DNA of 64,000 nt from Desulfobacula sp. GTDB taxonomy: Bacteria > Desulfobacterota > Desulfobacteria > Desulfobacterales > Desulfobacteraceae. The notes beneath the pieces are model-generated. The model searched no databases. It saw only the letters and a list, made by a program, of their open reading frames with translations, and was not told where the DNA came from. The stretch spans positions 1-64,000 of the forward strand of contig NZ_JAQYWD010000008.1 in NCBI RefSeq assembly GCF_030145145.1. Direction: 5' to 3'. Positions 1-10,859 of this stretch are shown in pieces (the stretch's first letter is position 1; each line of letters opens with the position of its first letter). The position numbers were made by a program, and so were the translations under genes.

Positions 1-139
1 TTTTCATAAAAAAAGACCCTATCCTGAGTCTCATTTAATCTGATATTTTTTCAGAATGGTCAATTTATTTTGAAAATTTCGTACTTCATTTGTTTAATTT
101 AGCGCGCTGCTTAACAGCAACCATCCATGGGGTGGAAGA

Positions 140-592
140 GTGATCTCAAAAGAAGAAGCTTATGGTGTTCTTGAAAAAGCTGAGGAAGCCGGTCTTGTTC
201 ATTTGACGAGCAATGTCCAAGGAGGACAATTCTATATCTGCAACTGCTGTGGTTGTTGCTGTGGTGTACTGAGATCTATTAATGAACTTGGTTTTTCAGA
301 AGGTGTTAATTCTCATTATTATGCTAAAATAGAGGAAGACTTATGCAGTGGCTGTGGAATATGTTCAGATGAAAGATGTCAGATTGATGCAATTGAGGAG
401 AATGAGGGTGTTTACAAAATTGTACAAAGCAAATGTATTGGATGTGGACTTTGCATAAGCACTTGCCCTGAAGAGGCTATTTCCCTAAAAAGGAAAGAAG
501 AGGAAAAGATCGTCACCCCTCCGGTTGATGAAGCTGATTGGAACAAGCAACGTAGCATCGATAGAGGAGTTGATTTTTCAGTTTATCAATAA
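140..592 (+). CDS. 4Fe-4S ferredoxin-type protein, probably N-terminally truncated
   Basis: The 150-residue product carries a Cys-rich stretch (CNCCGCCC, about residues 34-41) followed by two ferredoxin-like clusters: CSGCGICSDERC (about 69-80), with Cx2Cx2Cx4C spacing, and CIGCGLCISTCP (about 99-110). It should bind iron-sulfur clusters and move electrons in the cytoplasm. From memory of the family, full-length relatives are roughly twice as long and carry an N-terminal winged-helix-like half before the ISKEEA motif where this ORF begins. The frame stays open upstream only to about position 98 and has no better start. The start used is GTG with a weak GGAAG just before it. It is therefore either a short stand-alone version or, more likely, a 5'-deleted remnant, since another broken gene follows. 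No operon partner is present. Confidence 0.6.
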   Translation: MISKEEAYGVLEKAEEAGLVHLTSNVQGGQFYICNCCGCCCGVLRSINELGFSEGVNSHYYAKIEEDLCSGCGICSDERCQIDAIEENEGVYKIVQSKCIGCGLCISTCPEEAISLKRKEEEKIVTPPVDEADWNKQRSIDRGVDFSVYQ

Positions 593-761
593 ATTGTTCA
601 ACTTAGAACTGCCTCTAACATGTATCTCTCGTTTTTAAAAATTCTTCCGGGCACAAGATGTTGTGTCTATATTATTTTTCTTCCCAGATTCAAAATTCCA
701 TTGGGGGAGGGCAAAATAAAATCGCCAAATCTTCCATTCAATTTGATTGGAGATAAGTTGA

Positions 762-1001
762 ACCCGCATCCGTGTAGGCGAAGCCGATATATTGGGCAGA
801 GACGGAGAGCAAATCCATGTGGGATGGGGCTCAGGGGAAAAGACCGTGGATATGATCCTCCTGGCTACGGGCCGCCGTCCTTCCATCCGGGACCTGGGTC
901 TTGAGAATCTGGGGGTTGAACTTGACAACAGGGGCTTGCCAGCCTCAAACCCCGATACCCTTCTTCTAATCAGGGAAGGACTCATCCCGAAAAGTAAATA
1001 A
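762..1001 (+). pseudogene. Fragment of a pyridine nucleotide-disulfide (FAD) oxidoreductase
   Basis: The reading frame, open from the stop near 759, gives about 79 residues. It contains VDMILLATGRRPS, then LGLENLGVELDNRGLP. This is the signature of the NAD(P)/FAD-binding core of dihydrolipoamide dehydrogenase or mercuric-reductase-type flavoproteins, where the ATGRRP motif closes the FAD domain. The N-terminal FAD fold with the redox-active disulfide and the C-terminal dimer domain are both missing. No ATG start or ribosome binding site fits. I infer a dead remnant left by deletion. With the truncated ferredoxin-type gene just upstream it marks this stretch as decaying. Confidence 0.6.
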
Positions 1002-1143
1002 TCAATCATTGGCCCCTTCTATGTCAGGTCGAAAAGGGTTTTCAATTAACAAGAAGTGAAAATCTGATTTAAGGAAGTACAGGCCGGACGACCCCATAAA
1101 ACCCCTTCTTGGTCCCAGAAGAGGTGCTAAGGTACTGATCAGA

Positions 1144-1173
1144 CAGCCCGGTCATATTTTGGCTGGGTTTTTT
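1144..1173 (+). terminator. Rho-independent terminator
   Basis: A five-base-pair stem (CAGCC/GGCTG) with a 12-nt loop is followed by GGTTTTTT on the plus strand. No intact gene lies directly upstream, so it may terminate the decayed region or an unrecognised small RNA. Confidence 0.45.
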
Positions 1174-1270
1174 ATTGTTTAAAAGGATTTCTTGATTTTA
1201 GGGCCCACTTCCTTTACCTGCCAATACCTGCAAATTAGGCTTAAGTGCGGGGAGCTAAGATTATACACAT

Positions 1271-1303
1271 AAAAAAAGGCCTCAGAAAAACTCTGAAAGC
1301 CTT
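1271..1303 (-). terminator. Terminator of tRNA-Glu transcript
   Basis: Read on the minus strand, a long interrupted stem (AAGGC..TCAGAG / CTGAGGCCTT) with a T-rich loop is followed by a run of seven T. It sits just downstream of the tRNA on the same strand. Confidence 0.75.
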
Positions 1304-1314
1304 GATAGTCTGAG

Positions 1315-1389
1315 TGGTGATCCCACCGGGAATCGAACCCGAGTTTCCGGCGTGAGAGGCCAGCGTCCTAACCGCTAGACGATGGGACC
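1315..1389 (-). tRNA. tRNA-Glu (anticodon CTC)
   Basis: The minus strand folds as a cloverleaf. The acceptor is GGTCCCA/TGGGATC with one G-T pair, and the D arm is GTC..GAC. The anticodon stem is CTGGC/GCCGG around the loop CTCTCAC, giving anticodon CTC. The T loop is TTCGATT. The genome encodes discriminator A and the CCA end. The sequence resembles other bacterial tRNA-Glu genes, including the characteristic D arm GTCTAGCGGTTAGGAC. A terminator follows directly. Confidence 0.95.
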
Positions 1390-1447
1390 ACAAAAAAGTA
1401 CCTATATGTATATTAAATTGGTGGTATTGTCAAACAAAATTAACAGC

Positions 1448-1654
1448 TTAAACCGGCTTCTTTTTTTGCCCTTTCCTGAACCCGAAGATCAAATAGATCA
1501 ACCAGCCGATGATGGGAATAATCGCAATAAAATGCCAGAAAAATTTCATTTTTATTGATCCGAAATCTTTAAGGATAATGTCGATCAATGCCAGCATGGT
1601 CAGGCCTAGCGATATGGCAAAAACAAGCAGGATATACAGAATGGTTTGGTCCAT
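1448..1654 (-). CDS. Small PLDc_N-like membrane protein
   Basis: This 68-residue protein has two hydrophobic helices (about residues 5-27 and 38-58) joined by a short charged linker. The second helix ends in WLIYLIFGFRKGQ and a basic C-terminus. The IIPIIGWLIYLIFG pattern matches the phospholipase D N-terminal (PLDc_N) membrane domain, which also occurs as tiny stand-alone proteins without catalytic activity. It starts 11 nt after the lytic transglycosylase gene on the same strand, so the two are probably co-transcribed. The function of stand-alone PLDc_N proteins is not established. An inner-membrane location is inferred from the helices. Confidence 0.7.
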   Translation of the reverse strand: MDQTILYILLVFAISLGLTMLALIDIILKDFGSIKMKFFWHFIAIIPIIGWLIYLIFGFRKGQKKKPV

Positions 1655-1665
1655 GGATTAAACGG

Positions 1666-2550
1666 TTATCCCTTTAACTTGTCTGAGATTTTTAAAAGGG
1701 TGTCCACATAATAATTGCTGTGATTATACCTGAACAAGACCTCGTGTTGTTTTTGTCGGGCAATTCCCGGCTTCCAGCCATGGTGTTTCAGGTAGTTGGC
1801 AACACTGAAAATGGCATCTGCATGGTTGAAAAGATCGATTTTTCCATCGTTGTTTCCATCTTTGGCAAGCCGGAGGGCATTGGAGGGCATGAATTGGGAA
1901 ATTCCCATGGCACCGGCATACGAGCCCCTGATGTTTTCCGGGGTAATTTTTTCTTGTTCTGAATATTTGATAAGGGCTTTGAGTTCTTCATATCCCCATT
2001 TGGATCGCTGTTTAACTTTTTTCAAAAAGGTCTCTTTTTTGGGTTTTTTCTTGTCAGGAATGGCATTCCAGATTCGTTCTCTCAAGGCATCATCCGTCAA
2101 TGCCGCCATGGTGGAAAGTGTGTTGATGACGGTTCGTTTCCCCAGGTAGGTGCCAAGCCGGGTTTCAACGAGCAGAATAGCCGTGATGATGGTTGGGTCA
2201 ACGCCAGATATTTTTTGGGCCTGGTCAAGGGCTGTTTTATGCTCAGTGATATATCCCTGCGCGGTTTTAATGGATTTTTCTGATGTAAACTGATCATAGT
2301 TAAGGCTTGATTCGGTATGCATAAAAAAAAGGGAAACACCGGAAGGATCGAAAAATACAGATTTGCTGGCAAACAAGCGTTCTGTCTTTTCTTGATCAAA
2401 GCCATCTTTGACCAGAGATTGGATCAATTTGTCAAACTCATTGCCTTTGTTTAATTCCTGCCCGGATAAAGGGGAAGATAGAATTGAAAAAAGGATGAAA
2501 ATAAAAGAGGTAATCAATTTTTTTTGTAATGACAGCATCTTCATTCTCAT
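1666..2550 (-). CDS. Lytic murein transglycosylase, MltB/SLT_2 type
   Basis: The 294-residue product begins with a basic segment and hydrophobic helix (residues 10-30) ending LSSPLSGQ, consistent with a cleaved signal peptide. There is no lipobox Cys, so it is probably soluble in the periplasm, unlike E. coli MltB. The SLT_2 catalytic domain shows AILLVETRLG, with the expected catalytic Glu at about 129, then the Y-AGAMGISQFMPS signature and the DGKIDLFNHADAIFSVANYL block. These enzymes cleave the MurNAc-GlcNAc bond of peptidoglycan to give 1,6-anhydro products. It lacks the C-terminal peptidoglycan-binding domain of some relatives. It is followed at 11 nt by the small PLDc_N-like gene. Confidence 0.85.
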   Translation of the reverse strand: MRMKMLSLQKKLITSFIFILFSILSSPLSGQELNKGNEFDKLIQSLVKDGFDQEKTERLFASKSVFFDPSGVSLFFMHTESSLNYDQFTSEKSIKTAQGYITEHKTALDQAQKISGVDPTIITAILLVETRLGTYLGKRTVINTLSTMAALTDDALRERIWNAIPDKKKPKKETFLKKVKQRSKWGYEELKALIKYSEQEKITPENIRGSYAGAMGISQFMPSNALRLAKDGNNDGKIDLFNHADAIFSVANYLKHHGWKPGIARQKQHEVLFRYNHSNYYVDTLLKISDKLKG

Positions 2551-2673
2551 GGGTTTTTTGTCTGCTCCCTTTTTATTATCGTGTATTGAGAATCCGCCTT
2601 GGGTCTCAATTTTTACCTGTTATATCTTATTTTTTTGGGGATTGCATTAAAAAAAAGGATTTCCATACAAACA

Positions 2674-2706
2674 AGCCCCCCGGTCACGAGAAGTGGCCGG
2701 GGGGCT
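2674..2706 (-). terminator. Strong hairpin terminator downstream of glnA
   Basis: A 14-bp GC-rich stem (AGCCCCCCGGTCAC against GTGGCCGGGGGGCT, one wobble) with a five-base loop lies 27 bases past the glnA stop. On the minus strand it is followed by a short TTGTTTG tail. It should end the glnD-glnB-glnA transcript ahead of the transglycosylase gene. Confidence 0.75.
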
Positions 2707-2732
2707 GCTGGGCTTTGACGGGTTAAAAAGGG

Positions 2733-4145
2733 TTAAATGTCATAATACAGATAGAACTCATGGGGATGCGGACGACTGATAACCGGCTTAACTTCATTTT
2801 CCATCTTATAGTTAATCCAGTATTCAATAACATCTTTGGTAAACACATCTCCTTTTAACAGGAAGTCATGGTCTTCTTTCAGGGCAGCCAATGCTTCTTC
2901 CAGGGAGGCGGGGGCAGACTGGATTTCAGCAAGTTCTTCCGGTGGAAGATCATAGATGTTTTTATCCATGGGATCGCCCGGGTCCATTTTGTTCTGGATG
3001 CCGTCAATCATGGCCATGGCAATGGCGGAGAAAGCCATATAGCCATTGGCGGATGGATCGGGTGTCCGGAATTCAAGCCGTTTTGCTTTTGGCGATGCAG
3101 AATACATGGGCAGGCGGATAGCCGCACTTCTGTTCCGGCTGGAATAGGCCAGTTTAATGGGTGCTTCAAACCCCGGAACCAGCCGTTTGTATGAGTTGGT
3201 CGTGGGGTTGGTGATGGCACAAAGGGCTTTGCAGTGATTCATGATACCGCCGATGGCGTAAAGCGCATCCTGGGACATGCCCGCATATTTGTTGCCGGCA
3301 AATAACGGGTTGCCATCTTTCCAGAAGCTCATATGGGTGTGCATACCGGTTCCATTGTCGCCATATAAGGGTTTGGGCATGAACGTGACGGTGTGATTAT
3401 ATTTGGCGGCCACGTTTTTAAGGACATATTTGAACCAGGCAAGGTTGTCTCCCATGTTCAGCAGGGAATCAAATCGAAGATCAATTTCAGACTGACCTGC
3501 AGACGCCACCTCATGGTGCTGGCATTCCATGCCGATGCCAAGGTTTTCCAGGGTCAGCATCATCTCGGTTCTCATGTCCTGGTATTTGTCAGCCGGGGGG
3601 AGAGGGAAATACCCATGTTTGGGACGAATTTTGTACCCAAGGTTGGGCATTTCATCTGAACCCGTGTTCCAGTGCGCTTCAGGAGAATCAATTTCGAAAA
3701 AGGAGGCATGGGGGTCGGAGGCATACCGAATATTGCTGAAGATGAAAAATTCAGGTTCGGGACCGACATAAATCGTGTCTCCAAGTCCGGTGGTTTTGAT
3801 GTATTGTTCCACTTTTTGGGCAATACCCCTTGGATCACGGCTGTAGGCTTCCTGGGTGATAGGGTCATGGATATTCCCGATGATGGCCAGGGTCGGAACC
3901 TTGAAAAACGGATCGATTTTAGCGGTTCTGGCTTCCGGGATAACGATCATATCAGAGTTGTCAATGTTCTGCCATGCGCGCATGCTGGATCCGTCAAATC
4001 CAAATCCGTCCTCAAATGCGGATTCTCCGAGTTCGCAAATCGGGACTGAAAAATGCTGCCAGGTGCCGATGAAATCCATGTAACGGATATCGACAACTTT
4101 TATGTCATTCTCTTTTACCATTGCAAGTACATCTTTGGGGGTCAT
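2733..4145 (-). CDS. glnA: Type I glutamine synthetase
   Basis: This cytoplasmic dodecameric enzyme makes glutamine from glutamate, ammonia and ATP. The 470-residue length and full set of motifs fit GSI: DGSSMRAW near residue 51, the GPEPEFFIF metal site, the ATP-loop region MPKPLYGDNGTGMHTHMS, and RNRSAAIRLP. Tyr398 in KNIYDLP matches the adenylylation site of GSI-beta enzymes (Tyr397 in E. coli), so control by an adenylyltransferase (GlnE) is expected; none is seen in this window. A clear AGGAAAGGA ribosome binding site precedes the ATG. It is the last gene of the glnD-glnB-glnA unit, 36 nt after glnB. Confidence 0.98.
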   Translation of the reverse strand: MTPKDVLAMVKENDIKVVDIRYMDFIGTWQHFSVPICELGESAFEDGFGFDGSSMRAWQNIDNSDMIVIPEARTAKIDPFFKVPTLAIIGNIHDPITQEAYSRDPRGIAQKVEQYIKTTGLGDTIYVGPEPEFFIFSNIRYASDPHASFFEIDSPEAHWNTGSDEMPNLGYKIRPKHGYFPLPPADKYQDMRTEMMLTLENLGIGMECQHHEVASAGQSEIDLRFDSLLNMGDNLAWFKYVLKNVAAKYNHTVTFMPKPLYGDNGTGMHTHMSFWKDGNPLFAGNKYAGMSQDALYAIGGIMNHCKALCAITNPTTNSYKRLVPGFEAPIKLAYSSRNRSAAIRLPMYSASPKAKRLEFRTPDPSANGYMAFSAIAMAMIDGIQNKMDPGDPMDKNIYDLPPEELAEIQSAPASLEEALAALKEDHDFLLKGDVFTKDVIEYWINYKMENEVKPVISRPHPHEFYLYYDI

Positions 4146-4181
4146 TTTAATTCCTTTCCTAATAAGGGGTGTTAATATATG

Positions 4182-7140
<2,959 letters not shown>

Positions 7141-7153
7141 GGTTGTATGAATT

Positions 7154-7170
7154 AGCAATTGGCGTGCCAG
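7154..7170 (-). promoter_or_regulatory. Sigma-54 (-24/-12) promoter for glnD-glnB-glnA
   Basis: The minus strand reads CTGGCACGCCAATTGCT. It has the invariant GG and GC exactly 10 nt apart, and TGGCAC-N5-TTGCT is a near-perfect RpoN consensus. The predicted start of transcription is near 7143, about three nt before the chosen glnD ATG. Sigma-54 control of PII/glutamine synthetase genes under NtrC-type activators is well established in proteobacteria. Confidence 0.75.
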
Positions 7171-7251
7171 CGTAAGTCTGGCATGGGTTTTCCGGTTCGG
7201 CATTAAAAATACGAGAAAAATATTGCCTTATAAGATGATTTAATAGCACAA

Positions 7252-7267
7252 ATGCAACTTTTTGCAT
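7252..7267. promoter_or_regulatory. Dyad, possible upstream activator site for the sigma-54 promoter
   Basis: ATGCAACTTTTTGCAT is a perfect 6-bp dyad with a 4-nt centre, centred about 117 nt upstream of the predicted start. That is a typical distance for an enhancer-binding protein. The half-site spacing does not match the E. coli NtrC consensus, so the assignment is only positional. Confidence 0.3.
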
Positions 7268-7425
7268 AGAATAAATATCATTTTTGTAATTTGACGAATT
7301 GGAACTAAGATTACAGCAGAGGTGACATAAAAAAATAAAAGAAAATCAGGAGGGGAAAAAGCGTGTTGCAGCCACTCTTTTATGGGAAGGCAGCTGCGAA
7401 GGAAATTAGTATAACTGGTTTTTTA

Positions 7426-7611
7426 TCAGTCTTTTTCAATTTTTTCCGGCTCGTCTTCTTTGTCCTCAATTTTAGTTTCTTTGGTTGCTTTTTTGAAGTT
7501 TTTAATTCCTTTACCCAGGCCGGCACCGATTTCCGGAAGTTTTCCTGCTCCGAATATAATGAGGATAATTACAAGAATGATTATCAGTTCCGGCATTCCA
7601 AGTCCCATCAT
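7426..7611 (-). CDS. tatA: Twin-arginine translocase subunit TatA/TatE
   Basis: The 61-residue protein has the classic TatA layout: a short N-terminus, one membrane helix ([21 protein letters not shown], about residues 7-27), the conserved hinge [17 protein letters not shown] amphipathic helix, and an acidic C-terminal tail. It forms the Tat pore that exports folded, often cofactor-bearing redox proteins. An AGAGGAG site lies seven nt before the first of two adjacent ATGs. No tatB or tatC is adjacent, so those must be elsewhere. It reads toward glnD on the same strand with 220 bp between; the sigma-54 site makes glnD a separate unit. Confidence 0.93.
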   Translation of the reverse strand: MMGLGMPELIIILVIILIIFGAGKLPEIGAGLGKGIKNFKKATKETKIEDKEDEPEKIEKD

Positions 7612-7845
7612 GGCATACTCCTCTTTACTTCATGTTGTTATTAAATCAATTAAAAAGGTTTAACACTAAGTGTTTAAAGTGTCAATATTTTAGAATTTAT
7701 TAGGATAAGGCATTGAGTTACATTTTTGTAATATGATTTTGAACCCGTTTTTTTTTAAAAGATAAGACTTGTGCAATGCTATTTTGTGATTAACATTAGC
7801 GCTTAACTGATAACAAAAACTTCAAAAATATATATGGAGAGTTGT

Positions 7846-8697
7846 ATGAATAAGGAAGCTGTCAATGAATTTCAGGGTGCTAGAAAGTATGTTCTGGATC
7901 AGGAACTTGCCTCAATCGTTAATATTTCAATGAAACTTGAGATGCCGCTACTTCTCAAAGGTGAGCCGGGAACCGGGAAAACCATGCTGGCCCATGCCAT
8001 TACTGAAAATTTGAACATGCCGTTGATTGTTCTGAATGTAAAATCCAGCATGAAACTGGTTGATGCATTGTATCAATATGATACGCTTACCCGTTTAAAT
8101 GATTCCAGGTTTGGAGATTCCAAAAGGGATGTGAGCGATATCAATGAGTATATTAAAATGGGGAAAATCGGACAGGCATTTTGTGCTGACAAAAAAACCG
8201 TTTTGCTGATTGATGAAATCGATAAAGCCGATACGGACTTTCAGGATGATATGCTGGATGTTCTGGACCAGATGCAGTTTGATATCATTGAAACCGATAA
8301 AACCATAAAAGCCAGACACCGGCCGGTTATCATTATTACTTCCAATGCCAAGAAAGATCTTTCCGACCCGTTTTTAGGCCGGTGTAATTTTCATCACATC
8401 GCTTTTCCCGACCCCAAGATGATGCGCAAAATCATAGGGGTGCATTTTGAAGACATTGATGCCAAACTGGCTGAAAATGCAATTGATGCGTTTTACAGCA
8501 TGAGATCGATTGATTCCATTGAGAAAAAACCGGCAACAAGGGAATTGATCAATTGGATGCGGGCATTGAATGCGGATCCGGATTTCAGGGCAAAGGACCT
8601 TGTTAAGGGCAAGCTTCCATTTCTCGGTGTTCTGTTTAAGAAGAGCCCGGATTATGAAAGGGCAACCAATATCGCCTCAAGAAAACGAATGTTTTAA
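7846..8697 (+). CDS. MoxR-family AAA+ ATPase
   Basis: The sequence shows Walker A GEPGTGKT (about residues 39-46), Walker B VLLIDEIDKAD (about 120-130) and the sensor-1 block IITSNAKKDLSDPFLGRC. This is the CoxD/MoxR branch of AAA+ ATPases, which act with VWA-domain partners as chaperones to mature or load metals into target enzymes. The start is set at the second ATG, because GGAGAGTTGT ahead of it gives a proper ribosome binding site; that site overlaps the first ATG at 7834. The VWA partner gene begins 11 nt after the stop, so the two form one operon. The client enzyme is not identifiable here. Confidence 0.9.
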   Translation: MNKEAVNEFQGARKYVLDQELASIVNISMKLEMPLLLKGEPGTGKTMLAHAITENLNMPLIVLNVKSSMKLVDALYQYDTLTRLNDSRFGDSKRDVSDINEYIKMGKIGQAFCADKKTVLLIDEIDKADTDFQDDMLDVLDQMQFDIIETDKTIKARHRPVIIITSNAKKDLSDPFLGRCNFHHIAFPDPKMMRKIIGVHFEDIDAKLAENAIDAFYSMRSIDSIEKKPATRELINWMRALNADPDFRAKDLVKGKLPFLGVLFKKSPDYERATNIASRKRMF

Positions 8698-8708
8698 CTG
8701 GGGATGCC

Positions 8709-9902
8709 ATGTTTGTAAAATTTTTCTATACATTAAAGGAGATCGGAATTCCCGTATCGCCCACCTCTTTTCTCACGCTGCAAAAGGCGTTGAACCAGGG
8801 GGTCATTAACAGCCTGGATGATTTTTATACCTGTGCCCGATCTATCCTTGTCAAGAGCGAGCGGTATTTTGATCTGTATGACCAGGTATTTGCCCATCAT
8901 TTTGAAGGCGTTCCGTTGCCGGAAAATGATGGGTTTGAAATCGATGAAATTGCCCAGGGCATGCTGGATGAATGGCTGAAGAATTCCAAAATGGTTGCTG
9001 ATGCATTGGGTGTTGATGAAGAAAAACTCAAAAAAATGTCACCAGAGGAATTGATCGATTATTTCAAAGAACGACTGAAAGATCAGGAAGGCCAGCACCA
9101 CGGCGGGTATAAATGGATTGGTACCGGTGGATATTCCCCGGTGGGGCATTCAGGCTATAATCCCGGCGGGATGCGGGTTGGCGGACGATCCGGAAATAAA
9201 TCAGCTGTAAAAGTGGCCAATGAACGTCGGTATAAAGATTATTCAACCGATGGGCCGCTGACCCAGGCCAGGATCGGTGAGGCCTTAAAACGATTGAGAA
9301 ACATGATCCCATCCGGGCCCAAGGACACCATCAATATTGATGACACCATCCGGGAGACCATGAGAAATGCCGGTGAGATTGAGCTGGTGTTTGACAGGGC
9401 TTTAAAGGACAGGCTCAAGGTTATCCTGCTCATTGATAACGGCGGCTGGTCCATGGATCCGTATATCCAGGTGGTTCAAACCCTTTTTGATTATGCCAGA
9501 TCCCAGTTTAAGGAAGTGAAGACCTATTTCTTTCATAACACCATCTATGATTATGTCTGGGAAGATCCCTCCCGGTATAAAAAACCCAAAAAAATTATAG
9601 AATTTGCCCGGCTTGATTCTGAAACACGGCTGGTGATTGTCGGGGATGCCAGTATGGCACCTTATGAACTCCTGGCCCATGACGGTTCCATCCATATGAT
9701 GGAAAGAAGCGGCAGGCCCAGCATTGATCAGCTTAATTTCCTGGTGGAGACCTTTCCCCATTCTGTCTGGCTGAACCCGGTTTCAGAAAACATGTGGGGC
9801 TATACGCACACCATCATCGCCCTTTCAAAAATTTTTTCCATGTATGAATTATCCCTGGATGGCCTTGAAAAAGCAGTGTCCCGGCTCATGAGCAAGACAT
9901 AA
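8709..9902 (+). CDS. VWA domain protein (CoxE-like), partner of MoxR ATPase
   Basis: This 397-residue cytoplasmic protein has an N-terminal helical region, then a Gly/Tyr-rich stretch at about residues 125-165 (GGYKWIGTGGYSP and similar). The C-terminal VWA-like domain starts at LKVILLIDNGGWSMDP (about 236-249). The usual MIDAS motif DxSxS appears in altered form, as DNGGWS with a bulky Trp, so metal binding may be changed. MoxR-VWA pairs are established as chaperone systems, for example CoxD-CoxE in CO dehydrogenase maturation, but the target here is unknown. It is transcribed with the ATPase gene. A 22-bp inverted repeat lies immediately after the stop. Confidence 0.8.
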   Translation: MFVKFFYTLKEIGIPVSPTSFLTLQKALNQGVINSLDDFYTCARSILVKSERYFDLYDQVFAHHFEGVPLPENDGFEIDEIAQGMLDEWLKNSKMVADALGVDEEKLKKMSPEELIDYFKERLKDQEGQHHGGYKWIGTGGYSPVGHSGYNPGGMRVGGRSGNKSAVKVANERRYKDYSTDGPLTQARIGEALKRLRNMIPSGPKDTINIDDTIRETMRNAGEIELVFDRALKDRLKVILLIDNGGWSMDPYIQVVQTLFDYARSQFKEVKTYFFHNTIYDYVWEDPSRYKKPKKIIEFARLDSETRLVIVGDASMAPYELLAHDGSIHMMERSGRPSIDQLNFLVETFPHSVWLNPVSENMWGYTHTIIALSKIFSMYELSLDGLEKAVSRLMSKT

Positions 9903-9920
9903 GGGGTGGGGAATTCACAT

Positions 9921-10004
9921 GGGGTCAGGCTTTTTTTAGGGTTCTTTTTACCTGTCTATTCATGAAATAATGATAAAAAAGCACCCTAAAAAAAGCCTGA
10001 TCCC
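9921..10004. repeat. Long inverted repeat between convergent genes (REP/MITE-like or bidirectional terminator)
   Basis: Arms at 9921-9942 and 9983-10004 are complementary over 22 positions with one G-T mismatch, around a 40-nt AT-rich centre. Each arm begins GGGGTCAGGC or the near match GGGATCAGGC and runs into seven T then AGGGT. It sits between the VWA gene and tatD, which converge. The T-rich arms could terminate both transcripts. The GGGTCAGGC end also resembles REP-type repeats that I recall from delta-proteobacterial genomes. Confidence 0.6.
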
Positions 10005-10009
10005 GTCCA

Positions 10010-10810
10010 TTAAAGCGGAACACCAGGTGAGGTAACATGATAAAGGGTTCGGGTGTTGTTGAATATGGTTTGTGAAAGGGTTTCCGGGTCTGTCTGCCGG
10101 ATTTCGGCAATCCTGAGCAGAACGGATTTAACAAAGACCGGTTCATTGCGCCGGACCTTATTTTTCTGGGGGGCCGGCGTAAGGTAGGGGGCATCGGTTT
10201 CAATTAAGATCCGGTCTTCAGGAATAAGCGGCACAAGGCTTCTTAGATATTCCCCCCGTTTTTTCAGGGTCACTATCCCGGTAATGCCAATATAGTATCC
10301 CAAATCAAGATAGTTGAACAGGTCTTCTCTGGTGCCGGAAAAACAGTGTATAACACCTTTACGGCTTTTGGGACCGTCGGATTTTAAAATATCATAAAAC
10401 CTTCCGTTTGAATCCCGTTCATGAAAAATCAATGGCAGGTCAAGATTTCCTGCCGTCTCAAGCTGGGTTTTAAAACAGTCTTCCTGGTCTTTAGCCGGAG
10501 AAAACATCCGGTTATAATCCAGGCCGGTCTCCCCCCAGGCCTTTACACAGGTGTTTCTCCGGGCCAGGCGGATTAATTGAGTCATTGTCTCTGCTGAACA
10601 GTGTTTTGCATCATGGGGATGAATACCCACGGATGTGATGATATGGTCATGGGTCTGGGCGATTTGAATGGCTTTTAAAGATGTCTGATGATCAACGCCG
10701 ACAATCATGATGCCGTGGACCTGTTCATTTTCCGCCCGGTCAATCACATCGCCCAGGTCGTTATCATAGCAACTGTCATCAATATGACAATGGGAATCAA
10801 ATAATATCAT
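10010..10810 (-). CDS. tatD: TatD family metal-dependent DNase
   Basis: The product is a TIM-barrel amidohydrolase-type hydrolase with DSHCHID near the N-terminus (HxH metal ligands), GETGLDY, FHERDS, VIHCFSGT and ETDAPYLTP near the C-terminus. All are canonical TatD metal and substrate motifs. Family members are magnesium-dependent 3'-5' exonucleases and quality-control nucleases in the cytoplasm. I place the start at the ATG at 10810 (MILFDSHCHID), which has AAAGGT upstream and gives the standard family N-terminus. An upstream TTG at 10834 would add eight residues. It diverges from ftsE and converges on the VWA gene. Confidence 0.92.
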   Translation of the reverse strand: MILFDSHCHIDDSCYDNDLGDVIDRAENEQVHGIMIVGVDHQTSLKAIQIAQTHDHIITSVGIHPHDAKHCSAETMTQLIRLARRNTCVKAWGETGLDYNRMFSPAKDQEDCFKTQLETAGNLDLPLIFHERDSNGRFYDILKSDGPKSRKGVIHCFSGTREDLFNYLDLGYYIGITGIVTLKKRGEYLRSLVPLIPEDRILIETDAPYLTPAPQKNKVRRNEPVFVKSVLLRIAEIRQTDPETLSQTIFNNTRTLYHVTSPGVPL

Positions 10811-10859
10811 TTTTACTGTTTTTACCTTTTTCAATGGGTCATCGCTTCATTTTAATAGA

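Larger units (their letters stand above)
593..1314. other. Low-gene-density stretch between the ferredoxin-type gene and tRNA-Glu
   Basis: Apart from the flavoprotein fragment and two hairpin terminators, no credible gene is seen in about 720 bases. The 124-codon open frame on the opposite strand at 635-1009 runs antisense to the flavoprotein fragment and has no recognisable protein features. A short transcript ending at the hairpin near 1144-1173 is possible, but I recognise no RNA family. Confidence 0.4.

Noticed and set aside
1030-1173. Riboswitch or small RNA ending at the 1144-1173 terminator
   Set aside because: I tried to match ZTP, glycine, fluoride and SRP RNA cores and found none. 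Only the terminator is supported.
7252-7267. Canonical NtrC binding site upstream of the sigma-54 promoter
   Set aside because: The dyad has 4 nt between GCAA and TTGC, not the spacing of the GCAC-N7-GTGC consensus. It is kept only as an unspecified dyad.
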